From the NCBI RefSeq assembly GCF_000377785.1, contig NZ_KB898727.1, positions 124,001 to 188,000 on the forward strand: a stretch of 64,000 bases of DNA, read 5' to 3'. Positions 27,801 through 35,395 of the stretch are shown here, piece after piece. This stretch comes from Thioalkalivibrio sp. ALJ24 (GTDB lineage: Bacteria > Pseudomonadota > Gammaproteobacteria > Ectothiorhodospirales > Ectothiorhodospiraceae). The notes below the pieces were generated by a model that was not told the origin of the DNA, did not search any database, and saw only the letters and a list, made by a program, of their open reading frames with translations. Both the position numbers and the translations under genes were made by a program. Each line of letters opens with the position of its first letter. Within the stretch, counting starts at the first letter, position 1.

Positions 27801-28759
27801 GGCGCGATCTGCCGGCGCTCAAGGCCGAACTCGGCGGCACTGCGGAGGCCACCTTCGACCCCGGTACGACGGACGGCCCCCAGCGCGAGGGCATCACCGA
27901 ATGGGACTTCGGCGCATTGCCGGAGAGCGTGGAACACGAACACCAGGGCGCCCGCATGCGCGCCTTCCCGGTGCTGGTGGACTGTGGCGACAGCGTGTCA
28001 CTGGAGCTGGAACCCGACCCCGCCGCAGCCGAGCGCCGCCATCGCGCCGGGCTGCGCCGGCTGTTCCTGCTCGCCCTGCGCCCGGCGGTGCGCGATCTCA
28101 AGCGCCAGCTGCCGGACATGGACCGCGCCAGCCTGCACTACGCCACGCTCGGCCAGGGCGACACCCTGCGCGACCAGATCCTGGAAGCGGCGGCCGACCG
28201 GGTGTTCCTCGCCGACGCCCCGGAACACTGGCCACGCGATGCCGAAGCGTTCGCCGAGCGCCTGGAAGCCGGGCGCGGCGAACTGGGTCCGGCCGCCACC
28301 GAACTGGCCCGCCTGGCGGCCGACATCCTCGCCCGCTGGCACGACCTGCGCTCCCGGCTGCACGGCGATCTCCCGCTGTCCTGGATCGAGGCGGCACGCG
28401 ACATCCGCGATCAGCTCGATGCCCTGGTCCCGCCGGACTTCCTGCTGAGCACCCCACCCGACGTGCTGCCCGAGTTCCCGCGCTACCTGCAGGGCATCGA
28501 GCGGCGCCTGGAGCGTCTGAACCGGGCCCCGGACAAGGACCGCGCCGGCCGGGTGGCGGTGGAACCGCTGTGGCAGAAGGCCCGCGACCTGCTGGAGCGT
28601 CGCCCCGATGACCCCGATGTCCTGGCCTTTCGCTACCGCATCGAGGAGTTCCGCGTATCGCAGTTCGCCCAGGAACTGGGCACCCGCGAGAAGGTTTCGG
28701 CGCAGCGTCTGGAACGCGAATACGACACGCTGATCAAACGTCTCGCCGGATCCTTGTAG
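24815..28759 (+). CDS. hrpA: ATP-dependent RNA helicase HrpA
   Basis: DEAH-box RNA helicase, involved in mRNA processing and ribosome rescue in E. coli. The 1314-residue product has Walker A SGETGSGKTTQLPK near residue 100, DEAHERSLNIDF near 206, SATLD in motif III, motif VI QRAGRCGRLGPGVC near 410, then the helicase-associated domains and the DUF3418 C-terminal half typical of HrpA. Full family length (E. coli 1300). It starts 2 bases after the SPOR gene stop. Confidence 0.96.
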   Translation: MGSGESAAPDLDALSAEVDRVQRIAERRDLQDLLRRARRRRDRGQPCDRLARNLRERLTAEQQREAATEARRPEPVYTGDLPVHAERERIIEAIRTHSVIVLSGETGSGKTTQLPKLCLEAGRGRGGLIGHTQPRRIAARSVAARIAEELGTPLGEESGAAVGCKVRFSDRTGPDNFVRLMTDGMLLAEMAHDPELLAYDTVIVDEAHERSLNIDFLMGVLQRLVRKRPELRVIITSATLDPERLSRFFDDAPMIDVPGRTYPVELRYRPLEPDAADDDEDDDGGERDLFTGIRDAVRECRRAGPGDILVFLPGEREIRDAHRALRGEESAPDTEVLPLYARLSAREQSRVFQAHSGRRIVLATNVAETALTVPGIRYVIDSGLARVSRYSWRTQVQRLSLEPVSQAACDQRAGRCGRLGPGVCIRLFSEEDYQQRPAFTDPEIQRSNLASVILQMAALKLGDPRRFPFVDPPDSRLIKDGYRLLEELGAVDAGHRLQERGRQLSRMPVDPRHGAMLLAGAEHGCVTETATIAAFLSLQDPRERPADATQAADTAHAEFRVEGSDFMGMLRLWQAWHDAREARGSNALKRWCREHFLNFMRMREWQELRSQLLRLARDMELHPGRATAEPESVHRALLSGLVSQIGQKTERGDYLGARNRRFQIHPGSVLAKKKPNWVVSAEIAETTRVYARENARIEPDWLLEVAPHLLRHHIFEPHFQRRSGRVGAYDRITLYGLVVAAKKPVDFARHDPEEARRIFIREGLVGGQLRTRSRGVRANREAVAAITEEEARGRRRDLLAEEDRLFEFYAARIPDDVRDGPSFERWVRKREQKDPDCLCIDPAELRNEPEESLPQGAYPDHLELEGLRLPLHYRFEPGKEDDGVTVDVPVAVLNAVPDWLGDWLVPGLLEERVTALLKSLPKSLRRQFVPAPDFARAALARLEHCQGPLLPALAEELERMTGTAIPPDAWRPDTLEPHLILRFRILDPEGNELTAGRDLPALKAELGGTAEATFDPGTTDGPQREGITEWDFGALPESVEHEHQGARMRAFPVLVDCGDSVSLELEPDPAAAERRHRAGLRRLFLLALRPAVRDLKRQLPDMDRASLHYATLGQGDTLRDQILEAAADRVFLADAPEHWPRDAEAFAERLEAGRGELGPAATELARLAADILARWHDLRSRLHGDLPLSWIEAARDIRDQLDALVPPDFLLSTPPDVLPEFPRYLQGIERRLERLNRAPDKDRAGRVAVEPLWQKARDLLERRPDDPDVLAFRYRIEEFRVSQFAQELGTREKVSAQRLEREYDTLIKRLAGSL

Positions 28760-28777
28760 GCAACGGGAGGACTGCAA

Positions 28778-30034
28778 ATGCACGTGGTGGTCATCGGAGG
28801 CGGCGTGATGGGGGTCACCACCGCGTGGTATCTGCGCGAGGCCGGATTCGAGGTCACCCTGCTGGATGCCGCGCCGGAACCGGCGGCCGGTGCGAGCCAC
28901 GCCAACGGCGGCATGCTGCACGCCAGCCACGCCGAGCCCTGGAACACCCCGGGCGTGGGCCTCGATCTGCTGCGCTATCTGGGGCGCGAGGACTCCCCGC
29001 TGCTGATGCGCCCGCGCGCCCTGCCCGGGCTGGCCGGCTGGGGCCTGCGGTTTCTGTGGCACAGCCGGCATTCAGCCTTCGAGCGGCACGCCCTGGTCAA
29101 CGCCCGCCTGGCCGCGTTCTCCCTGCGCGAGACCCGGCGCCTGAGCCGGGAGCTGGCCGACGAGGGCCTGGCGTTCGACTTCCGCGAATCCGGCATCCTC
29201 AAGATCTTCCGCGATCCGGACAGCCTCGCCCGCAACCGAAGCGCGGCCGAGGCGATGCAGACCGAGGGCGTGCATTTCGAGGCCTGGGACACCGAACAGG
29301 TGATCGACCGCGAACCCGCGCTGGCCGGCGTGCGCGACGAACTCTGCGGCGGTCTGTACTTCCCCGATGATGCGGTCGGGGATGCCCGGCGTTTCACCGC
29401 CGGCCTGCTGGAAATCGCACGCCGGCACGGACTGCGCTACCGGCCCGCGACGCGGGTGCGACGGCTGCGCACGTTCCAGGGGCGAATCGACGCGATCGAG
29501 ACCTATGAGGGCCCGGTCGCGGCCGATGCCTGTGTGGTCGCGAGCGGCTACGAGGCCCCGGCCCTGCTGCGCCCGCTCGGGCTGCATCTGCCAGTGGCCC
29601 CGGTGAAGGGCTACTCCCTGACCCTGCCGATGGACGCCGAACTTCGGCTGGACCTGCCGCTGATCGACGACGCCAGCAAGGTGGTGATGACCCCGCTGGG
29701 CGACCGGCTGCGACTGGCGGGCACCGCCGAATTCGCCGGCCGCGACGCGCGCATGGAGGACCGCCGCGCGGCCAACGTGCTGGCCCAGTGCCGACGCACG
29801 CTGCCCGGCCTGCCGGCGCAGTTCGACCACGAGACCATGGCCCCGTGGGCCGGGCTGCGTCCGATGAGCGACCGCGGCACCCCCATTCTGGGGCCTACCG
29901 CAGTGCCGGGCCTGCATCTGAACACCGGTGCGGGTCACCTCGGCTGGACCTTCGCCTGCGGCGCGGCGGCACAGGTGCGCGACGGACTCGCCGGGATGGC
30001 GCCGGAGGACTCGCTGGCCGCGTTCCGGCTTTAG
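28778..30034 (+). CDS. FAD-dependent D-amino acid dehydrogenase-like oxidoreductase
   Basis: 418-residue DAO-family flavoprotein. The N-terminus has the FAD-binding Rossmann motif VVIGGGVMGVTTAWYLREAG followed by the DadA-type ASHANGGMLHASHAEPWNTP and, at the end, a second flavin contact around GLRPMSDRGTPILGPT and LNTGAGHLGWTFACG. It probably oxidises a D-amino acid or related amine at the membrane and passes electrons to quinone. DadA is the closest match in layout, but substrate choice cannot be read from sequence. GGGAGG lies 8 bases before the ATG. Its stop overlaps that of the convergent sensor kinase gene. Confidence 0.87.
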   Translation: MHVVVIGGGVMGVTTAWYLREAGFEVTLLDAAPEPAAGASHANGGMLHASHAEPWNTPGVGLDLLRYLGREDSPLLMRPRALPGLAGWGLRFLWHSRHSAFERHALVNARLAAFSLRETRRLSRELADEGLAFDFRESGILKIFRDPDSLARNRSAAEAMQTEGVHFEAWDTEQVIDREPALAGVRDELCGGLYFPDDAVGDARRFTAGLLEIARRHGLRYRPATRVRRLRTFQGRIDAIETYEGPVAADACVVASGYEAPALLRPLGLHLPVAPVKGYSLTLPMDAELRLDLPLIDDASKVVMTPLGDRLRLAGTAEFAGRDARMEDRRAANVLAQCRRTLPGLPAQFDHETMAPWAGLRPMSDRGTPILGPTAVPGLHLNTGAGHLGWTFACGAAAQVRDGLAGMAPEDSLAAFRL

Positions 30035-31371
30035 GGAAACACCAGCCGCAGGCGGGCCCCGCCCAGCTCCGGGGCGCGCTCGATCTCCAGGCGACCACCA
30101 TGGTCGGTCACCAGGGTATGGATGATGCTGAGCCCCAGCCCCTGGCCGGTCGCCTGGCCATCCGTCCCCTCCCGGGTGTCGGCCCGCTGGCCGCGCTCCA
30201 GCACCCGAGCGCGATCCGCCCTGGCGATCCCGGGACCGTCGTCGTCCACCATGAGGACGGTTTCTCCGGCATCGCAGCGGGTGGTGATGAGCACGCGCGA
30301 ACGGGCATGGCGCACCGCGTTGTCCAGCAGATTGCCCAGCAGTTCGAGCATCGCGCCCGAGTCCATGCGCAGGGCACAGCCCTCAGCCAGATCGCTCTCC
30401 AGCGACACCCCCTTGTGCTCCGCCAGACGCCGCAGGGCGCGGCAGGTGCGCTCGATCACCGGCGCCAGCGGCTCCGGGGTCTGGAACGGGACCGGCCCCA
30501 CCCGCTGAGCCTGGTTGAGCTGGTGCTGGACCATGGCCTGCAGGCGGTCGACCTGGCGCCGCAGATCCTCGTGATCGGGGGCGTGCCCTTCCAGGTTCAG
30601 GCGCAGCGAGGCGATCGGCGTCTTGAGACTGTGGGCGAGATCCGCCAGTGCGTTCTGCTGGCGCACCAGACGCTCGCGTTCAAAGTCGATCAGGTCGTTG
30701 ATGGAACCGGTCAGCGCACCGATTTCGCGCGGGTAGGGCCCCTCCAGATGCACCCGGTCACCGTGGCGCAGGGCATCCAGCTCCGCCCGTACCCGGCGCA
30801 GTGGCCGCAGCCCCCAGAACCACAACGCCAGGATCAGCGCCACGATCAACGACAGGGTCATGGTCAGCAGGCCCTGCCACAGCGAGTAGCGGTAGCTTTC
30901 CACCTGCTCGTCGAACGCACTGCGGTCCTCCAGCATCTGGAAGATCAGCGGTACGGATTCGCCGTCCAGCTGCCAGCGCACCGTCATGGTGTAGACAAAG
31001 TACTCGTCGCGCGACCAGTCGCTCAGCTCGGTGGCCACCGCGGACGGCGAGCGCCAGACGGTGTCACCGGTGGGGCCGATAATGCGCGCGTACAACCCGC
31101 TGCCGGGCAGCTGCAGACGGCTTTCCGGCAGCATCTGCGGCACCCGGATGTCGTCGGCGGCCAGCACCTCGGCCATGCCCATCAGCAGCAGGACCTGCGC
31201 CTCCAGCCGAGTCTCGGCGGCGTCGGCGGCGTTGTCGCGGAAGGCCGTCTCCAGCACCCAGGCGGTGAGCAACGAAAACAACAGCACCACCGCCACCGCC
31301 ACCAGCCCGATGCGCAGGAGCAGCGGCGCCCGGGCGGCTCGATCGGCCAGGGAACGATCGGCAGGGGACAT
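30031..31371 (-). CDS. Two-component sensor histidine kinase (PhoQ-like)
   Basis: 446 residues: TM1 at about 20-42, a periplasmic sensor of about 125 residues, TM2 near 172-192, a HAMP linker (RVRAELDALRHGDRV), the H-box DLAHSLKTPIASLRL with His near 242, N-box NLLDNAVRHA and G-boxes DDDGPGIA and GQGLGLSIIHTL. This resembles the PhoQ/QseC type. It is the third gene of a PepSY-regulator-kinase operon, 21 bp after the regulator. The inducing signal is unknown; PhoQ relatives sense divalent cations or peptides. Confidence 0.92.
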   Translation of the reverse strand: MSPADRSLADRAARAPLLLRIGLVAVAVVLLFSLLTAWVLETAFRDNAADAAETRLEAQVLLLMGMAEVLAADDIRVPQMLPESRLQLPGSGLYARIIGPTGDTVWRSPSAVATELSDWSRDEYFVYTMTVRWQLDGESVPLIFQMLEDRSAFDEQVESYRYSLWQGLLTMTLSLIVALILALWFWGLRPLRRVRAELDALRHGDRVHLEGPYPREIGALTGSINDLIDFERERLVRQQNALADLAHSLKTPIASLRLNLEGHAPDHEDLRRQVDRLQAMVQHQLNQAQRVGPVPFQTPEPLAPVIERTCRALRRLAEHKGVSLESDLAEGCALRMDSGAMLELLGNLLDNAVRHARSRVLITTRCDAGETVLMVDDDGPGIARADRARVLERGQRADTREGTDGQATGQGLGLSIIHTLVTDHGGRLEIERAPELGGARLRLVFP

Positions 31372-31392
31372 GGAAGCGCGTAACGCTCCCGC

Positions 31393-32094
31393 TCAGGCGT
31401 CGGCCGAAGCGGCGTCGGGCTGCAGGGCGAAGCGATAGCCGCGACCGCGCAGGGTCTCGATCACCCCCAGCTCGCCGGCCGGGTCCAGCTTGCGGCGCAA
31501 CCGGCCGATCAGGACCTCGATCACGTTGCTCTCGCGGTCGTCGTCGTGCTCGTAGAGATAGTCGGCCAGCGCATCCTTGCTCAGCACACGGCCGGGCTGG
31601 CGCGCCAGATGCAGCAGCAGGCGGTACTCGAAGGTGGTCAGGCTGACGCCCTCGCCGTGCAGCCACACCGCATCCGACGCGGTATCGATCACCAGCGGAC
31701 CAAAACGCAGCGCCTCGTGGCCCGACTGCAGGCTGCGCCGCGCCAGCGCGCGCAGGCGCGCCACCAGTTCTTCGACATGAAACGGTTTGGTGAGGTAGTC
31801 GTCGGCGCCGGCTTCCAGGCCCTCGACCTTGTCCTGCCAGCGATCCCGCGCGGTGAGTACCAGGATCGGCAGGCGCGATTTCTGCTCGCGGGTGCGGCGG
31901 ATCACGTCGAGACCGTCCATGCCCGGCAGGCCGAGATCGACCACCGCGATGTCACAGTTGTATTCGGTCAGCAGATAGAGGCCGGTGTCGCCATCGGCGG
32001 CGGTATCCACCCGGCACCCGGCCTCCTGCAGTTCGTCGGCCAGCTGACCGCGCAGGTCGGGGTCATCTTCCACCAGCACGATCCGCAGATTCAT
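31393..32094 (-). CDS. OmpR-family response regulator
   Basis: 233 residues. Receiver domain with the acidic pair VEDDPD near residue 8, phospho-acceptor Asp in VVDLGLPGMDG near 51, Thr in VLTARD near 79 and Lys in LTKPF near 101; then a winged-helix DNA-binding domain (FEYRLLLHLARQPGRVLSK ... VIEVLIGRLRRKLD). PhoP-like overall. The frame continues upstream to 32265 over the PepSY gene, but MNLRIVLVEDDP is the natural start and its ATG overlaps the PepSY stop by 4 bp. Confidence 0.93.
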   Translation of the reverse strand: MNLRIVLVEDDPDLRGQLADELQEAGCRVDTAADGDTGLYLLTEYNCDIAVVDLGLPGMDGLDVIRRTREQKSRLPILVLTARDRWQDKVEGLEAGADDYLTKPFHVEELVARLRALARRSLQSGHEALRFGPLVIDTASDAVWLHGEGVSLTTFEYRLLLHLARQPGRVLSKDALADYLYEHDDDRESNVIEVLIGRLRRKLDPAGELGVIETLRGRGYRFALQPDAASADA

Positions 32095-32369
32095 CGGTGC
32101 ACCTCCGTACCCTGTTCGATCCGCAGCGTACGGACCTCCCGGTCCTCGGTCAGGATGCGCACCACGAAGATCCGCTCGCTGCCGTCGCCCTCCAGCTCGC
32201 GGGCGGAGAGTACCCGCCCCGGGTACAGCGCCTCGACCCGCTCGACGGCCTCGTCCAGGGTCCACACGGTGCCGTTCTCCGCCGTGCCGGCATCCGCCCA
32301 GGCACCCGCGGGGCCTGCCAGAAGCGCCGCGAGCAGCGCCGCTCGGATTGCGGACAGCCTGAACGACAT
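32091..32369 (-). CDS. Periplasmic PepSY-domain protein
   Basis: 92 residues with a signal peptide ending AGAWADA, followed by one PepSY unit (LDEAVERVEALYPGRVLSAREL, then RIFVVRILTEDREVRTLRI). PepSY proteins encoded with PhoPQ-type systems are thought to modulate the sensor or periplasmic proteases. ATGA coupling to the response regulator makes a joint role likely. The ATG is preceded by AGGTCC, a fair ribosome site. Confidence 0.88.
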   Translation of the reverse strand: MSFRLSAIRAALLAALLAGPAGAWADAGTAENGTVWTLDEAVERVEALYPGRVLSARELEGDGSERIFVVRILTEDREVRTLRIEQGTEVHR

Positions 32370-32447
32370 GAAGGACCTCCCGGATCGACGGTTGCAGCGC
32401 GAAGGGTATCGCCCTAGCCTGAACAGGATCTGAAACCGGCCCGTTTA

Positions 32448-32798
32448 ATGAGTGCGAGCATCATGTCCGAACCGTCCGAACTGCCCGCCGCAGCGCCCGA
32501 CGAGGGCGAACCCCGCGTCCCCCTGGAACAGGAGGCCGGTCCCATCCGCTGGGGCGAACTGATGCCGCATTTCGCGCGCGGGGTGGTCATCCGCGTGGCG
32601 CCGGAGCTGGACCTGATCGAGGTCGCCCGGGCCTTCCGTGACGACGCCACCCACGAGGTCAGCGCATGGCTGGCGAGCGGCCAGGTCGCGCGCGCCTCCG
32701 ACGAGGATGCCCGCCGCTGGACCGAAAGCGACCCGGTGTTCACTGCCATCGTGGCGGCACCCTGGGTACTTGCCCAGGAGCGCACCACGGCGCATTAG
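32448..32798 (+). CDS. DUF2288 family protein
   Basis: 116 residues, soluble, acidic. The pattern IRWGELMPHFARGVVIRVAP, then VARAFRDDATHEVSAWLASG and a C-terminal WTESDPVFTAIVAAPWVLAQE fits the small DUF2288 family of gammaproteobacteria and cyanobacteria, whose function is unknown. An ATG five codons in (32463) is an equally good start; neither has a strong Shine-Dalgarno. Confidence 0.8.
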   Translation: MSASIMSEPSELPAAAPDEGEPRVPLEQEAGPIRWGELMPHFARGVVIRVAPELDLIEVARAFRDDATHEVSAWLASGQVARASDEDARRWTESDPVFTAIVAAPWVLAQERTTAH

Positions 32799-32805
32799 GG
32801 CCGGG

Positions 32806-33117
32806 TCAGCCGCCGAGTTCCTCGGGGTCGAATTTCACGGCGATGCCGTCGTCGTGCACCCGCACGACCTGCGCCCGCACCCGCGGCGGTTCATCACCGT
32901 CTCCCAGCAGACCGAACACCTGCAGCATCAGCTCATCGTCCGACTGCAGCTCCAGCAGCCCGCGCAGATCGGGTTTCTGACCCTCCTCCCAGCGCAGGAA
33001 GGCGCCACCACCGGAGATGTCGTTGGTGGTCAGCGTGACCGTTTCCCCCTGCTCCATGGACACCACGACGTTCACCGTCATGGGTATCCGCGGATGACGC
33101 CTTCGTTCCTCGTTCAT
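32806..33117 (-). CDS. PilZ-domain protein (c-di-GMP binding)
   Basis: 103-residue single-domain PilZ protein. Both c-di-GMP ligand motifs are present: RRRHPR at residues 5-10 (RxxxR) and NDISGGGAFL near 32-41 (D/NxSxxG), which predicts real binding rather than a degenerate domain. Stand-alone PilZ proteins act as effectors for motility, pili or exopolysaccharide; a type IV pilus cluster lies 6 kb away, but no direct link is visible. It is divergent from fccA. Confidence 0.88.
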   Translation of the reverse strand: MNEERRRHPRIPMTVNVVVSMEQGETVTLTTNDISGGGAFLRWEEGQKPDLRGLLELQSDDELMLQVFGLLGDGDEPPRVRAQVVRVHDDGIAVKFDPEELGG

Positions 33118-33349
33118 GTTCCCTCTGCCCCGGGTTTCTTAGAAAATGCTAATCGAAAACGGTTTTTTTTTATGCTATACCGACGAGGTAATGATCGACC
33201 CAATCACAGATCATGCGCAAGGTCGGGCCCGAACCCGACCGAATCAATCAAGAACCCGGGGCGCACACCGGGCCACAAGGAGGAAGGCAGCGGATCACGG
33301 CTGCCGTCGCTTAAAGAGCAAACCTTCACAAACGGAGGAGTCCGTACCC
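33118..33349 (+). promoter_or_regulatory. fccAB upstream region with AT-rich promoter zone and structured leader
   Basis: The part at 33140-33185 is AT-rich (an 8-9-T run and TATGCT/TATACC as possible -10 elements). It is followed by about 165 nt before the fccA ATG with three stems: CCCGG/CCGGG (33257-33274), GGTCGGG/CCCGACC (33223-33242) and GGCAGC/GCTGCC (33288-33307). AGGAGGAAGG at about 33280 and GGAGGAG at 33334 are purine-rich. A translated leader in frame with fccA is open but lacks a signal peptide, so the later ATG is preferred. Confidence 0.45.
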
Positions 33350-33661
33350 ATGAAGAAATCGCGTCTTACTTTCGCGGGGCTGGTCGGGGCCGTGGCCCTG
33401 ACCGTGCCCTTCGCCCAGGCTTCGGCCGACGACGAAATCACCCGCGGGCAACTGATGGCCGACACCTGCATCAACTGCCACAGCGCCGCATCCGCCGAGG
33501 CCGGGGGGGCCCCGGATCTCAGCCGCTATCCCTCCGACCTCATCGTCAGCCAGATGAAGGCGTTTCGCGATGGCGATCGCCCGGCAACGGTCATGGACCG
33601 TCATGCCAGCGGCTACACCGACGAGGAAATTGAAGCCATGGCCGCCTACTTCGGCCAGTAA
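33350..33661 (+). CDS. fccA: Sulfide dehydrogenase cytochrome subunit, monoheme c-type
   Basis: 103-residue periplasmic cytochrome. A Sec signal peptide (MKKSRLTFAGLVGAV..., cleavage after AQASA) precedes one heme-binding motif CINCH at residues 40-44; Met82 in ATVMDRHASGYT is the likely sixth ligand, followed by EEIEAMAAYFGQ. It would take electrons from the flavoprotein encoded 31 bp downstream. Only one CxxCH is present, as in the short FccA forms; the Allochromatium subunit is diheme. GGAGGAG lies 10 bases before the ATG. Confidence 0.9.
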   Translation: MKKSRLTFAGLVGAVALTVPFAQASADDEITRGQLMADTCINCHSAASAEAGGAPDLSRYPSDLIVSQMKAFRDGDRPATVMDRHASGYTDEEIEAMAAYFGQ

Positions 33662-33692
33662 CGGCGTATAACGAGACAGAGGGAGCCAGATC

Positions 33693-34988
33693 ATGCAGGA
33701 ATTTTCCCGCCGTAATTTCATCAAGGTCGTGGGGGCCGGCAGCGCCGTGGCCCTGACCGGCATCGGCTGCGCGCCGCAGAAGACGCGCAACAATGGCAAG
33801 GCCCATGTCGTCGTGGTCGGCGGCGGCTCGGGCGGTGCGACCGCTGCCAAGTACCTCAAGAAATACTCGCCGGACGTGGAGGTCACCCTGGTCGAGCCGA
33901 GCGCCACCTACTACACCTGTTACGGCAGCAACTGGGTGCTGGGCGGCATCGTCGACATGGACTTCATCGAGCAGACCTACGGCGCGCTGGAAAGCCGCCA
34001 CGGGGTCAAGGTCGTACAGGACCGGGTCACCGCGGTGGATGCCGAAGACCGGTCCGTGCGTCTCGGGAATGGTGACACTCTGCGTTATGACCGGCTGGTG
34101 ATGTCGCCCGGCATCGACTTCCGCTATGACGCAGTCGACGGCATCAGCGAGGATGACGCCGAGCGCATCCCGCACGCCTGGAAGGCCGGCGACCAGACCC
34201 GCATCCTGCGCCAGCAGCTCGAAGAGATGCCGAACGGCGGCACCTTCGTGATGGTGGCCCCGCCCAATCCGTTCCGCTGCCCGCCCGGGCCGTACGAGCG
34301 TGTGTCGCTGATCGCCAACTACTTCAAGCAGGAAAAGCCGCGTTCCAAGATCATCATCCTGGACGCCAAGGACGGCTTCTCCAAGCAGGGCCTGTTCGAG
34401 GAAGGTTGGGAGCAGGAATACGGCGACATGATCGAATGGCGCGCGGCCTCCGACGGCGGACTGGTCGAAGCAGTCGACGTGCGCAACATGACGGCCATCG
34501 CCGACGCCGGCTTCGAGGAAGTCCAGGCCGACGTGATGAACTTCATCCCGCGGCAGCATGCCAACCGGATCGCCCACGACGCGGGCCTGACCAACGGTGA
34601 AGGCTGGTGCCCGGTACACCAGGACACCTTCAGGTCGGAGATGGACGACAACATCTACGTGCTGGGCGACGCCTCGGTGGCCGGTGCGATGCCCAAATCC
34701 GGGCATTCCGCCAACACCCAGGGCAAGGTCGTCGCGGCGGCCATCGCCCACGAACTGACGGATCGCGAACCGGTCAGTCCGACCGCCGTGAACACCTGCT
34801 ACAGCCTGGTCACCCCGGATTACGGCATCAGCGTGGCCGCGGTGTACCGGTTCAAGGATGGCGAGATGCAGGGCGTCGAAGGCGCCGGCGGCCTCAGCCC
34901 GACCGGTGCGGATTCCCGCACCCGTGAGCAGGAGGCGCAGTACACCCGCGGCTGGTACGCCGGCATTACCGCGGACATCTGGGGCTGA
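33693..34988 (+). CDS. fccB: Sulfide dehydrogenase (flavocytochrome c) flavoprotein subunit
   Basis: Periplasmic FAD protein oxidising sulfide to sulfur and passing electrons to the cytochrome. The 431-residue product starts with a twin-arginine signal (RRNFIKVVGAGSAVALTG), then the FAD motif VVVGGGSGGATAAKYL. TCYGSNWVLGG near residue 75 matches the site of covalent FAD attachment (Cys42) in Allochromatium; Cys near 195 (FRCPPGPYER) and near 368 (NTCYSLVTP) match its redox disulfide. The Tat signal suits a flavoprotein folded before export. A strong terminator follows. Confidence 0.95.
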   Translation: MQEFSRRNFIKVVGAGSAVALTGIGCAPQKTRNNGKAHVVVVGGGSGGATAAKYLKKYSPDVEVTLVEPSATYYTCYGSNWVLGGIVDMDFIEQTYGALESRHGVKVVQDRVTAVDAEDRSVRLGNGDTLRYDRLVMSPGIDFRYDAVDGISEDDAERIPHAWKAGDQTRILRQQLEEMPNGGTFVMVAPPNPFRCPPGPYERVSLIANYFKQEKPRSKIIILDAKDGFSKQGLFEEGWEQEYGDMIEWRAASDGGLVEAVDVRNMTAIADAGFEEVQADVMNFIPRQHANRIAHDAGLTNGEGWCPVHQDTFRSEMDDNIYVLGDASVAGAMPKSGHSANTQGKVVAAAIAHELTDREPVSPTAVNTCYSLVTPDYGISVAAVYRFKDGEMQGVEGAGGLSPTGADSRTREQEAQYTRGWYAGITADIWG

Positions 34989-35032
34989 GCAACCCCTTCC
35001 GCCTCATCACACGAACGGGATGGACCCTGTTG

Positions 35033-35060
35033 ACGGCGCCCTCCGGGGCGCCGTTTTTTT
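35033..35060 (+). terminator. Intrinsic terminator of fccAB
   Basis: Perfect 9-bp stem ACGGCGCCC/GGGCGCCGT with loop TCCG and a seven-T run (35054-35060), 44 bases after the fccB stop. Confidence 0.93.
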
Positions 35061-35090
35061 GCATCCCCCCTCGCCTCGGCGCCGCCTCCC

Positions 35091-35291
35091 TCAGGCGTTC
35101 AGATCGGGGATCAGCCGACTGCGCAGCCGCTGGATGCTGTCCTTGAGCTGCAGCTTGCGCTTCTTCAGCCGTCGGATCTCGAGAAAATCCGGCGACGGAC
35201 GCGCCTGCATCGCCTCGATCGCCCCGTCCAGGGCCCGATGCTCCGCCTCCAGTTCCGTCAGTCTTGCGCGTATCTCGCTGTCGTATTCCAC
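35091..35291 (-). CDS. YdcH/DUF465 family small coiled-coil protein
   Basis: 66 residues, almost entirely helical: IRARLTELEAEHRALDGAIE, then FLEIRRLKKRKLQLKDSIQ, which is the LxxEHxxLD...LKKxKLxLKD pattern of the YdcH (DUF465) family. Function is unknown in the family. The start taken is a GTG with GGGGAG 5 bases upstream; the longer ATG frame to 35336 lacks a ribosome site and adds a non-conserved stretch. It is divergent from the hydrolase gene. Confidence 0.82.
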   Translation of the reverse strand: MEYDSEIRARLTELEAEHRALDGAIEAMQARPSPDFLEIRRLKKRKLQLKDSIQRLRSRLIPDLNA

Positions 35292-35395
35292 GTCCGCTCC
35301 CCGGGATCCAACTGGATCCAACGCCTCGCGTATCATCCCAGACCGGCCCGATCAGGGCCACAGGCCCGCTCACCCGCAAGCCCGGAGACTGCAAC

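Noticed and set aside
33146-33349. A longer FccA starting at 33146
   Set aside because: It would bury the signal peptide 68 residues inside the protein; the ATG at 33350 with GGAGGAG upstream gives a normal exported cytochrome.
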